Below are positions 40,501 to 53,416 of a stretch of 64,000 bases of DNA, piece by piece; within the stretch, counting starts at the first letter, position 1, and the number at the start of each line of letters is the position of its first letter. The notes under the pieces were generated by a model. The model worked only from the letters and a program-made list of their open reading frames with translations. It was not told the DNA's origin and did no database searches. A program made the position numbers and the translations under genes. Origin of the DNA: Campylorhamphus procurvoides (lineage: Eukaryota; Chordata; Aves; Passeriformes; Dendrocolaptidae); assembly GCA_013396655.1 (NCBI GenBank), contig WBMV01001135.1, positions 62,001 to 126,000 on the forward strand. Reading direction: 5' to 3'.

Positions 40501-41366
40501 ATGCAAAGCACTTTTGAGACTTATCATTGTGTCTGGGAGTTCTTTAAAATCTTCAGGAGGAGGGCTGCACTGAAAAAGTCATATTTAATCTAGCAACACT
40601 ACTGTATGTATACTGTGTCCAGATCGCTTGTCTTGCTCCTTGCCCTGCCACACATAGCAGTTCAGTTTCATGTAAGCAAGAAATTGAGAGTAAAATTAGC
40701 GAGTGGCCCCGATGAGCATCAAGTAGTGCAAGACCATTAACTGGTGGAATAGCTATTTTTAAAATGCCACAGACTCATAAAGGGATGTTGTGTCCAAAAG
40801 ATGTGCTCACTTAGCCTTTTAAATTTAATTTAAATTGTTGGGGATGTAAAGAACTAAGCTGTCCTCAGTCTGAGTTGAAGGAGTGAAATAGCTCTATTAG
40901 TGCTGTTCTGCAGGCGCTGAGCTGCTTCATTTCAGCTGATGTGCTCTGTCAATGGCAGATATGCATTATTTCTGGATCCTTGAAGACAGCTCAATTGCCT
41001 GTAATTTCCAAGGTGATTTTGTCTGTTGGAAAATGTTTTGCTGCATCAGAGACCTCTAGTGCATAGTCAAGGATTGTCAACAGTCAGAAATTGAGTGAGA
41101 GCTCAAGGAGAACAAAAATAAAGACAAGTGTAGTGATTTGAAACTGGAGCTCTAGATGACAGAGATCTTGAAAGCAAGCAGCATGGTATTCATTCAGTGG
41201 AGGAGGAGAAAGAGATTCAAAGTTATATTAAATTATCTTCAAAGAGATATTAATAATTTAGTATTTAGTAATCAATTGCCACCCACTCCCATACTTTGAT
41301 AAAAGCCTCACCTCAACTTGCTTTCAATTTTAGCTTTAAAAAAATTGAAGTAATATCTATTGTGTT

Positions 41367-41466
41367 ACCCTCTCTTACCATTCTTTGTCCCAAAAAAAGC
41401 ATTGCAGGGTGTGGGAGGATGGGTAGCAACTCCTCTGCAGATGGTGTTGGCCCCTCAAGGAGTCTG
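41367..41466. repeat. 100-bp direct repeat, copy 1
   Basis: From ACCCTCTCTTACCATTCTTT to GGAGTCTG. It matches 42026-42125 at 95 of 100 positions without gaps. The sequence on both sides is unrelated between the copies, so this is a fragment of the element at 41.6-42.5 kb or of a relative. Confidence 0.9.
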
Positions 41467-41599
41467 GTTCTGTCTTCTGTGGTGGAAGAGATGTATCCAA
41501 AACACTAATGTCTTGCCTGCGTATGCAGATCTTTACAGACTACTAAAACTATACTAGTTATTAGTACATGCTTGTTGAAAGTATAGATATCTGACCTGG

Positions 41600-42470
41600 T
41601 GTCTCAGTTTAAAAGAAACTAAGATGTCTGTCATGGAAAGTGAGGAACCCTTCTGGACTAGGAAGGGGGACTCTTCCCAAAAACCGTCTTTGAAATTAAG
41701 AAACTTTAACAAGAAAAAGTGTCGAAAAAGGGTAACAGTTCTTTACTACAAATATATATATGTATAACCAAAACCAGACCAGAACAAACAGCCACACCAT
41801 AACCAAAACTTTCAAACATATCAAGTCTCCCTCTGCCCCTTAGGATGAGTTGTATTCACAGACAGTGGGAGCTGATGCCATGGCTCAGGAGGCAGTGGCC
41901 ATGATGAGTTGCTCATGGGATGCAGTGAGGTGAAGATGGGGGGCAGGGAGAGGCGCTGGTTCCAAAGCTCACCGAATGGCAGACCACAAGGGGGGAATGA
42001 AACTTTTCCTGTGGGCAGTGCAAGGACCCTCTCTTACCATCCTTTGTCCCAAAAAAAGCATTGCAGTGTGTGGGAGGATGGGTAGCAACTCCTGTGCAGA
42101 TGGTGTTGGCCCCTTGAGGAGTCTGCAGCGAACCCAGGGAGTGGTGTCGCTTCCCACAGAACAGCACAGGGGAGATGGATTCAGGGGGCAAGCCAGAAAA
42201 AACCCCTTCCACTGCTTCCACCAGCCCAGCAAATGGTGGCTGGCACCCATGCAAACCGAGAAGTATGGCCAGCACCATGGAAACCTCTCTCTTCCCCCCT
42301 CCCTCCCCAATCCTCTCCCCAGCCACCACGTTGGAATGCAAAGCTATCAGCCCTCCCTTTGTTCAGGCTTTAGACAGCTTGCTCTGGGAGCAGGTAGTGA
42401 GAGAGCTGGGCTTCAACAAGCCCTCTGGTCCTGGCTCTCCAACTCCCAAACCACTGTGTAGGTAAGGGAC
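41600..42470. mobile_element. Probable LTR-type interspersed repeat
   Basis: A block richer in GC than its surroundings begins TGTCTCAGTTTAAAAGAAAC. It includes a TATA-like ATATATATATGTATAA and contains copy 2 of the 100-bp repeat. The texture and a TG start resemble avian endogenous-retrovirus LTRs that I recall only loosely. Ends are approximate, no target-site duplication was confirmed, and no viral coding region was seen. The 161- and 142-codon frames here are not treated as genes. Confidence 0.4.
42026..42125. repeat. 100-bp direct repeat, copy 2
   Basis: Same orientation as 41367-41466, with five substitutions (the CAA/TGA change near the 3' end accounts for two). It lies inside the probable LTR-type repeat. 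Confidence 0.9.
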
Positions 42471-45400
42471 AGAAAAAAATTCCATGAGAGATTTTGAAAC
42501 TGTAACACCCGCTGTATGTTCAAAATGAAGCTGAATTAAAAATTCAGCTGGTTTATTAGAAGGGACAGACAAAATGTTTTCTTCCTCTGTTGGAAGTAAT
42601 CTTGGTTGTGATTTGAAGAAATTATTCGAGGGACAAAGTATGTATGCAATCAGACCGTGTTAATCTGTACCAATGAAAATTGATTGATTTAAGGATATTT
42701 ATGAATGCCTTCTGAAATGTTACTATAACTGTCACTTAAGCTCTTGTTTATTTTTCACAGACATGTTAAAACATGTTTTACTTGAGTTTTGATTAAAGGA
42801 AAAACAGAAAGAGGCAATATGCAAGAGAATTTTTATAAGTAATAAAACCAGGTTGTAGTAGAATTCGTTTTGCATTGTGCAGGGACTTTTCTCCAGTGGT
42901 ATCATACAACTTGTTAGATATTGCTGGTTAGCAAAGAAACATCCTGCAATACAAGCAAACTCTGTCACTTTTGATATTCAGTTTGGAAAAAAAATGTCAT
43001 GCGAGGTTAGTAGCTCTCTGGAGCACCCTGTTGTGTTAGTGGGCTGATGCTTTCAAGCTAGTTCAAGGCTCCCATCAGTTAAAGAAACAAGGAGTGCCTC
43101 TGAGCTGATCATGAAGGCAGCTTTGGTCAGAAGGGGAAGATTTCTCTTATACAGAGATGAATTTGTAGATGGCAGGTTTGATAAGATAATTACCACTTTT
43201 CTATCTGTATTCAGTTGCAAAACTGTGATTCATCTTTCCTGTTTTGGAGCTTCTCTGTCACCATCGTGTATAGACAACAAAGAAAACATAGAAAACAAAC
43301 TTGGATTTACATGCCTAACTTCTAGATAAATGATGAGCCCTACATCTCCTCTAGCACGGCACTAGGTTTGTGCAGCACAAGACAAGCTTTATCTCCTAGA
43401 AGGCTGAATTGCTGGTACCCCAGATTCCTTCATGATGTATCTGTGTAATGTAAGCAGATATCTCCACTGTGGCTTGAGGCTGTTGTGTAGCTGTGCTGTA
43501 ACCTTTCCCTTAATCCAGGACTCAGTGGGCTGGGGGGCTGTAGCACAGTAGCTGAGGAAAAGTTCTCAGCCAAATCATAGCATGGATGATTATGATTAGA
43601 TTTATTGCCAGTACAGTATATAATATTGCCAGTGAAGCACCTAAACAACTCTGTGATTTATAACAATGGATTACAGTATCTAAAGGGTTATAAAATAAGG
43701 AAGTTTGGCTAGAAATATACAGGCTTGCCGTCTTGGCCTTGCAAATTTCACAACCACAAAGCAACAAAGGACCTATGTATCTAATTCAGATTTTAGCTCT
43801 GTATTTATCAGGATCTTAGTGCTTTTAGTCACTTACCCAAAAGTGAGTGTTCCCTGTCTTCACTGCTAAAGGAATCCACTCAGAATCTGCTGGCAGCTTC
43901 AGGACATCAGTTTGCCCAGATTGCCTGGGTTCCACAGCAGCATTTCATACCTTTTTGCAAGCCTATGTGCGCCAATGTCAATCCAAACATCACAACTCCC
44001 CCATCTCTGGAATGCATTCATTACGTGAGCCTCCAGACAGTTTCTCCTGCAAATACCCCCCTGGTGTCCTTGTCTCAGGACAAACCACATTGCCCAGAAG
44101 GCTGGAAAGGGAGAGACGTGTTTGTGTGCATAGGGAAGGAATGCACCAAAGACCAGACTATCTTTGCTTGACTGTCTTTAATCACTATCATGGGGGTCAC
44201 AGGCTAGACTGACAAGGTGTGTCTCATTGTGTGTCTTGGTGAGGTGGAAAACAGAAAGTCAGGCTGCCAGACAGATGTGCATGAGGAATCTATGCCCCTA
44301 AGAGAGAATGATGTGAGTAAACCCAAGTGCCACTATCACTGTGTGAATAATCTGAGAAGTCTCTGATTTGTGAAAGTGGGTTTTGCAGTAGAAAAGTATG
44401 AGGAAGTGGAACTGGTCTGGAAGCTGTGACAAGGGCAAGGAAATGGGACACTTCTGAAACTGTTATATTGATTTTGGTCAGAAAGAGATGTCATGTTTTG
44501 TTATGCATTACTTGCAGGAGATAAAAATCAAACTGCTTTAGACTAGCACATTCATACCAAATAATGGCTTAAAGCCAAAAGCCCTTTCAGGTGAACCTAT
44601 GTGGAAGTGTGTTTCTCCACAGAGCTCCAAACTGGAATAATTGGGACATGGTAACTTTTCAAGCAAAGCTGAAATCATTGGTATCTATCAGGGGACCTGA
44701 GAGATTAAGCCTATGATTTGCATTGGATTTGAATTTTTTAAATCTTCAGACTTTTTGTTATATAGGGAATATGCAATAATTAGACAGAAGGAAACAACAG
44801 TGCTCGCTCACTTTCATATGATGATTTTATTTCTAATGTTTCATGTTCCATTTCAGTTTGTCAGCCTCTTTATTCTTAGTGCATTCTGTTTCAAAGTAAA
44901 GCAGTCTTGAGCAAAACTCAAACCCTTGCTTTTTAAAAGGAGGAGAGGGAAAACTAAGTACCATGTACTGCAACACAGTTTTTGGTTAGCCCTGGCTATC
45001 AGTCAAACTCCCCTCCACCTGCTCAGGCCCCACCTCCTTTCCTCAGCAGAACTGGAGGAGAAAATGGGAGGAATAGGAAGGAGAGAAAAATAGTGTTTTC
45101 TGAGGAAGACAAGGAGATTATTTGCCAGTTACTGTCACAGGCGAAACAGACTCAGCTTGGGGAAAAATTATTGAACCTATTACAAATTTAAATAAAAATT
45201 GAAGTATTAATATGGGTGGTGGGAAACCAAATGGCAAACATTGAAACAACCTTGTTCCTCCCCCTTTTCCAGGCCCATTTCTTCTCTTGCCTCTCCTCTA
45301 TTTTCCCACTCCCCTTCACCTTCCAAACCCTGCGGGGGAATGAAGGCTCATTGGTTGGTATTCAGTGATTTCTCTTGGCTACCCATTCTTTCTCACACTT

Positions 45401-46886
45401 TCCTCTGCTCCATCATCTGCTTCCTGTGGGCCACAGTCCTTCAGGAATATCTGCTCCAGCATGATCTCCTCCACAGGCTGAAATATTTATATGTATGATG
45501 CTCTTTCAATCTATGGACCAACTTCCGAAATACCACTTATACCACAATATCTCCCTGTGCACAACATAGTTGGAAGGCTTTTGGGAATCAAATGAACACT
45601 TTAAGAAACCAAAGTTATCCTCAAAAAATTAATCATAATTAAAAAATCCCCAGAAAGTGGGACTTGGAAGCAATTATATTTAATCATATGGAATACATTA
45701 ATAGATTTTCCAGTGTTACTAAGCAAATAAGGCCCTGAGCTTAACATATCACTTGAAATTATTAAAATACTTTGCAGTCCTAGAACAAACAACTTAACTG
45801 AGGACATAATCACTGTGCTTCAGGGTATAAGCTATAGACTAGCCTTCCAGATAAGAAATATTATAGTTTGCTAGTATTTTATCTGATTGTAGGATTTTTT
45901 GCCTTGCAGTTGAAGTAATATATTGCTGGTTACATAGACAGAACATGGATCGTGCCCAGAGCTCACCTGTCATGAGTTCTGACTACAACTTTTCTATGTC
46001 TCTACTGTATTGCTAAATTTTTGAATGGTAGTCTAGATTTTATACCTTCAAAGATCAATAAATAGAAGGGTTATTTTTAAAATAAAAATTGTATTTCTCC
46101 AGTGCCAATTCTGCAGTTGACTCAAGGAAGGTATTGAGATTGCTCATCACTTAAAATAAAGACAGCTCTATAGTTAGCAAGCGTTGTGGTAAGTACTGGT
46201 TTACATCCTGTATAAATATTTAATTAACAAAGAAAATAGAATGAAACATTTATAATACAAGTGACTTCCTGCACCTGATTACAAAAAAGATTCTCTATTT
46301 GAAGCCTGATCTATTTTACCAATATTAAATAAGTTGCCTGGAGCAGTTTATTTCTCAGTTACAATACAATAACCAAATTTGAGTGTTCAGAACTCTAGAA
46401 GGGAGTCAAAACGCTCCCCTTGATTTGCAGTTGTTATCTGCTATTTGCAATACTCTTTTCCAAGATGCCTACATTTATTTTCCTTCTTTTGGCATGTTTT
46501 TGTTTTCATATTTACATTTTGCTTGCTACTTTTCTTGTTCATGTAACTAATTTTGTGAAATTTTAGTGACCTATAGATTTTAGCACTGTGATTTTGTGTT
46601 TTAACAAGCTGGAATCTATTTCCGCTTTACAAATACCATGAAAAGCCTATTTTATCCAGTCTGACTTTGAAGTCTAAAGTTACGTGATAGCAGCCTTCTA
46701 ACATTCACAAAGGTGCAATGGGGCAGATGAGATTACGAGTGGAAACTCATCAAAGTAAGTTGATGCCCTTTTTGGTCCTGGGCATTGCTGTTAGCTGTCT
46801 TCAGCTTCAGAAGTAGAAGTGGTGCTTGAGGAAAGGTGCAAGGCTCTTTTCCAGCTTGGACAAGCCATAAAATTAATTCTGCTGGA

Positions 46887-46937
46887 ATGGATGGAAAAAA
46901 TGATCACCCGACAGCTAAACCTGAAGATGAAGGAAGT
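46887..46937 (+). CDS. TMPRSS7: TMPRSS7 coding exon 1 (start codon)
   Basis: ATG in the context TGGAATGG, then 17 whole codons reading MDGKNDHPTAKPEDEGS, and a consensus donor GTAAGT. It joins exon 2 at phase 0, giving EGSVANISVQMVSAE, which parallels the KISNISVQVVSAQ stretch of the human protein. Splice signals and phase support it, but homology over 17 residues is thin. A TATA-like CCATAAAATTA lies just upstream; a 5' non-coding exon is also possible. Confidence 0.75.
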
Positions 46938-49900
46938 GTAAGTAGTGACTTAAGCATTCTTGGGTTTATGTGCTTCTTGACACTATTAGATCTCTTGTGA
47001 TCTCATCCTCAGGTATTAAACTTAACATTATGCTTAGATTTGCTATCATTTCCTATTTTATAGCTCAATCTGAAAATGTCAGCATGTGTTTGTATATCTT
47101 TAGATTGCTAATAATATGTATTTTTAGGCCATTGAAATAATGGGCATATCAGTGTGACAATATGAAGAGCTTATATTGGTGTTATGGCAGCAGGTTTTTC
47201 CAAAAAGGAGTAAATATTTAGACAAGAAAGGCAACATTAAAGTAGGCAAAGTGTATTGCTTTTCCCCGAGAAGATATAGCAGGGGATTACTGGGTGAGTA
47301 TTAACTCATGACAAAGAAGTAATTAAATAATTTAGTGTATGGTGATAGTCAAATTACAGCTTTAGATGGAAACCAATTCTGGAACACAATAACTAAGCTG
47401 CAGTAGAGAGGAAAGCTGAACTAAGAATTACGGTCCTTATTGAGTGAGGGGAGCACTAACTTTGCCTTACTTTTCCTTACTATAAAATGTCTATGGTAGA
47501 CTAATACAACTAGGGAAATACTGAAAATGTAACACTCAGCATTCACTGTCCCTATGAATCCTATGTAACAGAGAACTTTGCCATGTAAACTTTGACACAT
47601 GAAGTGCATTTAAAAAAAAATTAGAATTGCAGTAACAGCAATGAAGACATTAGTTGTTTCAAGTTCATACTTATAGTCCAGTGATGTCAATTTATTGTAG
47701 TTTTTAACAGTCCTTGTGAGAATCTAATTTTAAAGAAGAAATCCGGCTGGTTTGGTCTGTAGCTGCCAAAAAAGTCACATGGGAAAACGTAGATATAAAT
47801 ATTATCGGAGGCATCTTGATCAAAATGGCCCAAAGTTCAAATGCCAGAACTGAGCTGCTTCAAGCTGTCCTGTTGGACACCTGAGTGTAAGCAGGAATTT
47901 TATGTGACAGTGAAGAGCTTTAAACAAACAAACAAGCAGACAATTTGATTTTCGTCCTTAAAGAGATGTGTACTTGATAAGGTTTATGAAGTACAGAAGA
48001 TGGGTAAATTGAACACACAAAACAAGTGCTGATAATTACCTAGATGGAAGACATGAGTCTGAAATCTTCCAGTTCTGTGGTTTCAGTGTTTGTTTGAGGA
48101 AATTGTGAAGGGTACTGCTGGGTCTTTTAAGTCTACTTGTTACTACTTATTGCCAAGTTTTCTTTGAACATCCTCCATTCTGAGGTCAAAGACTGCTATT
48201 TGTTGTATTTGACTGTGGGACTGGTAGCATGTTTCTGGTGATGTTTCTTATGTTCCCTCTCTAAGGATACAGAGAGCTTTCTTGAAAGCATTAGTTGACC
48301 ATAATATCAGGAACACATTAGAAAAATTTATGTTGATGGGGACTTCTGAATGTTTTTCATTTTAAAAAAAACAGAGCTAACATCAAAGCCAAAACAGATT
48401 TCTTTGGACATTGATCCACTGAGTTTTGAATACCTCTAGGTATGGAGGTTCACTGACCTCTCTGGGGATGGCTTACATGGATGGACCTCATGCATGGACA
48501 TTATTCCCCCTCCCCAGTCCAGCTGGAATTTCCCCTGTTCCTATATATGACTATTGTGGCTGTCTCTTCACTGTGTGTCAGTGAGAAAAGAGTGTCTCTG
48601 TCTTTTCCATAGCCCACTTTAGAGAGGAAAATCTATAATTAGATTTACTCACACTGTCTTTGTCTTCTTGTCTCCAACTGAACAACCCCAGGACTCTCAA
48701 CCTTTTGCTGTACACCATATCCTTCAGCCCCTCACAGCTTGGTGACCTTCCTCTGGAGTCACCCTGGATTATTAACATCTCTTATACTCATGGGCCCAAA
48801 ACTGGATGCAGATGTGAGTCTTCTGCTGTTGGGCAAAAGGAAACAACCACTTGGGAAACAACCTACAATACCACTTTTGCAAATGGCTAGTAGTAGTTAT
48901 GCCTGTCATTTCCTGTGTGACAAGTTCCATCAGCACAGAGGGTTTGTAGTCACTGTTTCTAACTTGGCATCCCACAATGATAAATCAAGAGTGACATTCT
49001 TAGCTGGATACTTCCTGTCTTTCATGATCTCCTCTGTCCTCAAGTGAAATACAATTGGTAGCAATGAAAAATGACCATTTTGGTCTACAACAGCCCATAC
49101 ACTCTTTCCAAGGTACCTTCTGAGAGACTTCAGAGAATGTAATGGTGGTAAATAGCTGGACAGCTTGTTGCAGACTTTCTTCTCACTGTCTACTTGCTGT
49201 AGCTCTACACAGGCTAAAAAGGGCCTACTGAGCATAGAGAACAGCCAGATCTGCCCAAGTCAAGATCTTTGCTGTCTTTTGTGCATCTCTTCTAGTGTGG
49301 TTGTGAATTCTTCAGCATATTTCTGTGATTATCATTGCTTAGAGATGATGTACCTCTGAGTAGGTCCTAGCCCATAAGTGGCATAAATTCATCTGTGAGG
49401 TGAGAGAGACCCTCTCTGAAGATATCCTTAAAATGAGCTATTCCAAAGACAAGGAAAAAGATGCTTTTTTGTTTCTGTCTTCATCTTTGGAACTACTAAG
49501 TTCTGTTTAATCTTCATATATATGAGCTCCTGAGCCAGGTCCTTTTGTCTCAAAGACTGTTTCGTGCTTCACAGAAGACTGAGCACTAAAACTCTTGCTG
49601 CTGATGTCTGTCTGGTTTTTGTCAACACCTCCAGTTGTGGAGAACCCACAGCTTCCTAAGGCAGCCTCTTGAGAGCTTCTGTCTCACCAACACCAACATG
49701 TTTTTGGAGTATTTTTCCTGAGTGTTCCTTGTTTATGAGGAAATATTATGTAACTTATGTTACAATTGTGATATAAGGAGGAAAGTCAACGTGGGAGTTT
49801 AGGGGTTTTTTTTGTAATTAAATTCTGGTGCAGCTGGGTGTAACATCCAAAATTGTGTTCATATCCAGTGCATTTGGTCATTAAGGCCCTGAATGGTCCA

Positions 49901-51225
49901 GGAATTTGACAGCTAACCTCTACAGGGATGACACAATGAATTGACTTGAGAAAAGGTGTCTGAACCCCCAGCTGATCTCACAGCAAAGCATTTGACTGTG
50001 GGAGGAGATCTCCTAAGCAAGAATTTTATGAAGTCCCAGAGTTTTCTCCAAGCACCTCTTGCTGTGCTTGCAGCAACTAAGAGGCATTATTTGTATGCTT
50101 AAATGTGTTGATTATCTTTTGCAGAGGAAAATGCCTGGGGGAGTGTCTGGTAAAAACAGACTTTACAGAACAGACAAACTGCAGACACTTTATAAGAAGT
50201 GGAAACTGCTCCTGAAAATACACTCTCATAGTAGTCTTTTGTACCTAGATGAGACAGGAGATGTTTTGGATCAATCTTTAGAAAATTTGGGACTGTAGCT
50301 CAAAATAAACCACCAAGGGGCTAGATATCCAGGTGATAACCTTGTGGAGGTCCCATCCCAGCAAGACCTGTGCTGTGGCCTCCTATTCACTGGAAGTAAC
50401 TTCTCAGGGGGAGCTGGACATACAGGAGAAACTTATCCATAGCCACTGATCCTCATCCTGAAGGAAGAGGGACTTTTCTCTGAGGAATGAAAGGGTTCAG
50501 CCCACTTGTACTGGCATAGTCCTAGTCTGAGAAGAAAGCAGCTTTTTTAATTTTGTTTTCTTTTTGGTTTTTGTAACAGCAGTGTCATTTTGACCATGAA
50601 CTGGGAGGTGTATGTATACCTGTCTCCTGTTTTCTTAGCAGGGAAATGACAAACCATAGTATTGGAACAAGGATTGACTATTTGAATGTCGTGCTAACCC
50701 CTCCCTCCCACTCCACACAAAGGGAGGAATGAATGGCTGAATGTGTATCTGTGTCTGCACCAAACTTGCATTAAGCACAACAAAGATTTGGGTCACGAGT
50801 CACCTTGTCTGGTTATGCTCCCAAGCTGCTGTTCTGCAGTACTTGTCTATGTATGCATCTCAGCTGCAGGTGGCGCAAAGTAATTCAGCATTGTCTAAAG
50901 AAGGCTGGGTTACTTTACCGTAATGATGTATGCACAAGGTATAGCGTTTGTTCATGTAGTTGATGCTGGGTAGCTGTTGAATGTTGAGCTGTTATCCTGG
51001 GGTAAATTGTGAGTTTACCTCCCTATACAATAGTGACTGACCCTGTTATACCTGCAAGTGTCTTGAACATTTGAAACTTTCTGACTGGAATTTTAAACTT
51101 CTGTTAATTATAGTTGTGTACATGCAGTAACAAACAAATGTATGTGGGAATCCCTTCTAGTTGCTGGTTGGCCAATTGCTGTTAGAAATGTTCCACATTT
51201 TTTATTGTCTTTCACCTTATTTTAG
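46938..51225 (+). other. TMPRSS7: TMPRSS7 intron 1
   Basis: A 4.3-kb intron, AT-rich, with a long reverse CR1 fragment at 48.4-48.85 kb. A 79-codon frame at 50059 follows a CTTTTGCAG-like site but has no recognisable protein or conserved partner. Confidence 0.7.
48405..48850 (-). mobile_element. CR1 retroposon fragment (reverse)
   Basis: The + strand carries diverged reverse CR1 blocks in the right order: GAATACCTCTAGGTATGGAG, CAGCTGGAATTTCCCCTGTT, ACTGAACAACCCCAGGACTC, TCAGCCCCTCACAGCTTGGT, and GGGCCCAAAACTGGATGCAG. This is the region upstream of the 3' UTR end in CR1. An old, heavily mutated copy with approximate ends. Confidence 0.75.
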
Positions 51226-51418
51226 GTAGCCAACATTTCAGTCCAAATGGTATCTGCAGAAGATAAGTTGGCAAAGAGGATTCTGGCAAGGAAAAAACAT
51301 GCCAAATTGAAGGAAAAAAATAAACGTCTGTGGAATTTTCAAAACAAAATAATTCTCTTTACCCTCATTCTGTTAATTTTAGGAGTTGCAACCTGGACAT
51401 TACTGTGGCTCTTCATTG
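51226..51418 (+). CDS. TMPRSS7: TMPRSS7 coding exon 2 (tail and membrane anchor)
   Basis: Acceptor TTATTTTAG, donor GTGAGT. Reads VANISVQMVSAEDKLAKRIL, then ARKKHAKLKEKNKRLWNFQN and the hydrophobic anchor. The Lys/Arg-rich cytoplasmic flank (residues 31-51) before the anchor fits a type II signal anchor. Ends one base into a Val codon. Confidence 0.92.
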
Positions 51419-51810
51419 GTGAGTTGTTGAAAGATCAAGCTGACTTCATACATCCTTATCTCCAATAGTTCTTGCAGCTGACTTTAGGATCTCACTTGTC
51501 CTGAAGGCTGTTTCTAAAATAAACACAGAACTTTTTTGTGTGTCTTTGTTAAAACCTTGAAAAGTAATTATAAGAGCTGGCTCATTTGTATGGTTGTATC
51601 TTAACTTGTGTGTAGGGAACAGGTGCTCGATTAACCATATTGTAGTACACATCTAAAAAAGTTTGGCTGCAGGAAGCACTGTATTCTTTTGGTAGTTGTT
51701 TCCACTGTAAGGCCAAATAGTTTAATTTGGGTTAGAATTTAATAAAGTGGAAAAATCCGCATTGTTATTAGGGGGGAAAAAAGGTTAACTATCGTCTTTG
51801 TTTCTTGCAG

Positions 51811-51941
51811 TTCAGACAGCAAACAAAGATGCACTGTATTTTGTTGGACTGTTCCGTGTTGCCAACATAGAGTTTCTCCCAGAATATAGGCAGAAAGAGT
51901 CAAAGGAATTCCTCTCCGTGGCACAGACTGTGCAGCATGTG
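51811..51941 (+). CDS. TMPRSS7: TMPRSS7 coding exon 3 (SEA region start)
   Basis: Acceptor GTTTCTTGCAG, donor GTAAGA. Reads QTANKDALYFVGLFRVANIE, then FLPEYRQKESKEFLSVAQTV and QHV. The pattern of aromatic and acidic residues is that of the N-terminal half of a SEA domain. Confidence 0.93.
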
Positions 51942-52367
51942 GTAAGATGAGGGGGTTGCTTGGCTAGTAAAGATTAGAGTTGTGAACAAGAGGTGGGACA
52001 TTCAGGTGCCATTGGGTCTGTTGCTGTGTTCTACTTTCCACTTTTCTTCCTCAGAGGATTATGGGCAAAGAACGTACATCTTTTTCAAAACTCATTTATT
52101 TAGGAAAAGCATTGCTGTACACTTGAGCTGGCTATGGACAGAAGATTTCATGTATCCTTGGAATATTGGACTTGTTATGGATGCATTAAAGAGCTGGTGT
52201 CTCCATGTATTCTGCTCTGCCCAGCTTGGCTGATGTTTGTCTGGAAATGTTTGCATGTTGCATAGTCTTGGTGGAAAGTAGGATATGCCTAGGAAAGGCC
52301 GGACGTATACTATTTCTAGGTAGGACTGACTTTCAGAAATGCTAGATCTTTATACTTTCTCTTTCAG

Positions 52368-52435
52368 ATGAACTTGGTCTACACAACCTCTTCTTTCTCC
52401 AAATTTTATAAGCAGTCCACCGTTTCAGAAGTCAG
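52368..52435 (+). CDS. TMPRSS7: TMPRSS7 coding exon 4
   Basis: Acceptor TCTCTTTCAG, donor GTAAAA. Encodes MNLVYTTSSFSKFYKQSTVS, then EV and two bases of a Ser codon. SEA region. Confidence 0.92.
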
Positions 52436-53416
52436 GTAAAACTGTGGTCGGTGTAATTGCCTTCCTGCTGGGTAGTACATAATGTAATGAGCCCACAAGA
52501 GATGCCTATTTTTGGTGGTTATGATTTCATGTCTTTGCTATGTACTTGTAGTGATAGCAAAATACGTTGATAACCTATACTAATTCACTTAACAAAAGTA
52601 AGGGCAAACTAAAGTCATATAAGCAGTTCCTTGTCTGCCAGATGAATCTAAGATGAACAGAAATAATGTCTCTAACTAATGATATCACACAGAATTTTAA
52701 CCACTTAAACATGCTGTTAAAGTACAACTCTGTTATTGACTAACTCACACATATTTTGTAAGTAATTTATTGGTAATTTATTGATATAAAACTATTTTCT
52801 ACTGACACAAGGAGAAAATCTCTATACTGCAATAAAGTACTGTTACTCTAATGTTATGTTTGCAATTAATATTAGAAGTTTAGTTATTGCCATCCTCCTG
52901 AACCAAATACAATTCTTGTTCAGGAACAGGAGTTTCTGGGGTATATTTGCTTTAAAGATTTTTTCTCCCCACCAGAATGTAAAGATTGGGGTGACCATAC
53001 ATGGTCTCTAAAGGTTGCTTAAATAGTCTAGAAACTGTTTTCTATATACCATAGCACGCAGTACAGAGTCAAATACATATTAGTGCAGAGTTCTGCATCT
53101 CTAGAGATGATAATTCTACTATTTCTGCTTTGATTTTTAGGAAATAATTCAGCTCTAATTCAAGTAGATAATATAATTTCAATAGATCTCAAAAGTCAGG
53201 AGCCCTCAGGAAATCAATGTACTGAGGATTCCCAGCTGGATATGAAGAGTGTGTTTTGGGCTTTTTTTTTTATATACATTCAGTGTGTAAATGTAACTAG
53301 GCAAGATCTAAATGAGCCATACACTTCTAAATTTGTACTTGACAAGCTTGGACTAAAAGTCTGGTTTTCAGAGGACTTTCACCATGATGATAATCTGTAG
53401 GACCTTTTTATTTCAG

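Larger units (their letters stand above)
31475..46886. other. Intergenic region TAGLN3-TMPRSS7
   Basis: About 15.4 kb with no recognised gene. It holds the pentanucleotide array at 34.6 kb, a CR1 tail at 37.5 kb, the LTR-like repeat with a 100-bp duplication at 41.4-42.5 kb and an orphan ORF near 45 kb. Other open frames of up to about 150 codons resemble nothing known to me and lack splice or codon support. Confidence 0.6.

Noticed and set aside
41976..42461. 161-codon + strand frame and 142/113-codon - strand frames
   Set aside because: They lie in the probable LTR-type repeat, overlap each other on both strands and resemble no viral or cellular protein known to me.
50059..50298. 79-codon frame after a CTTTTGCAG-like acceptor in TMPRSS7 intron 1, considered as an extra exon
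   Set aside because: Exons 1 and 2 already join in phase to give the expected NISVQ sequence. The frame ends in its own stop, and the protein does not resemble TMPRSS7.
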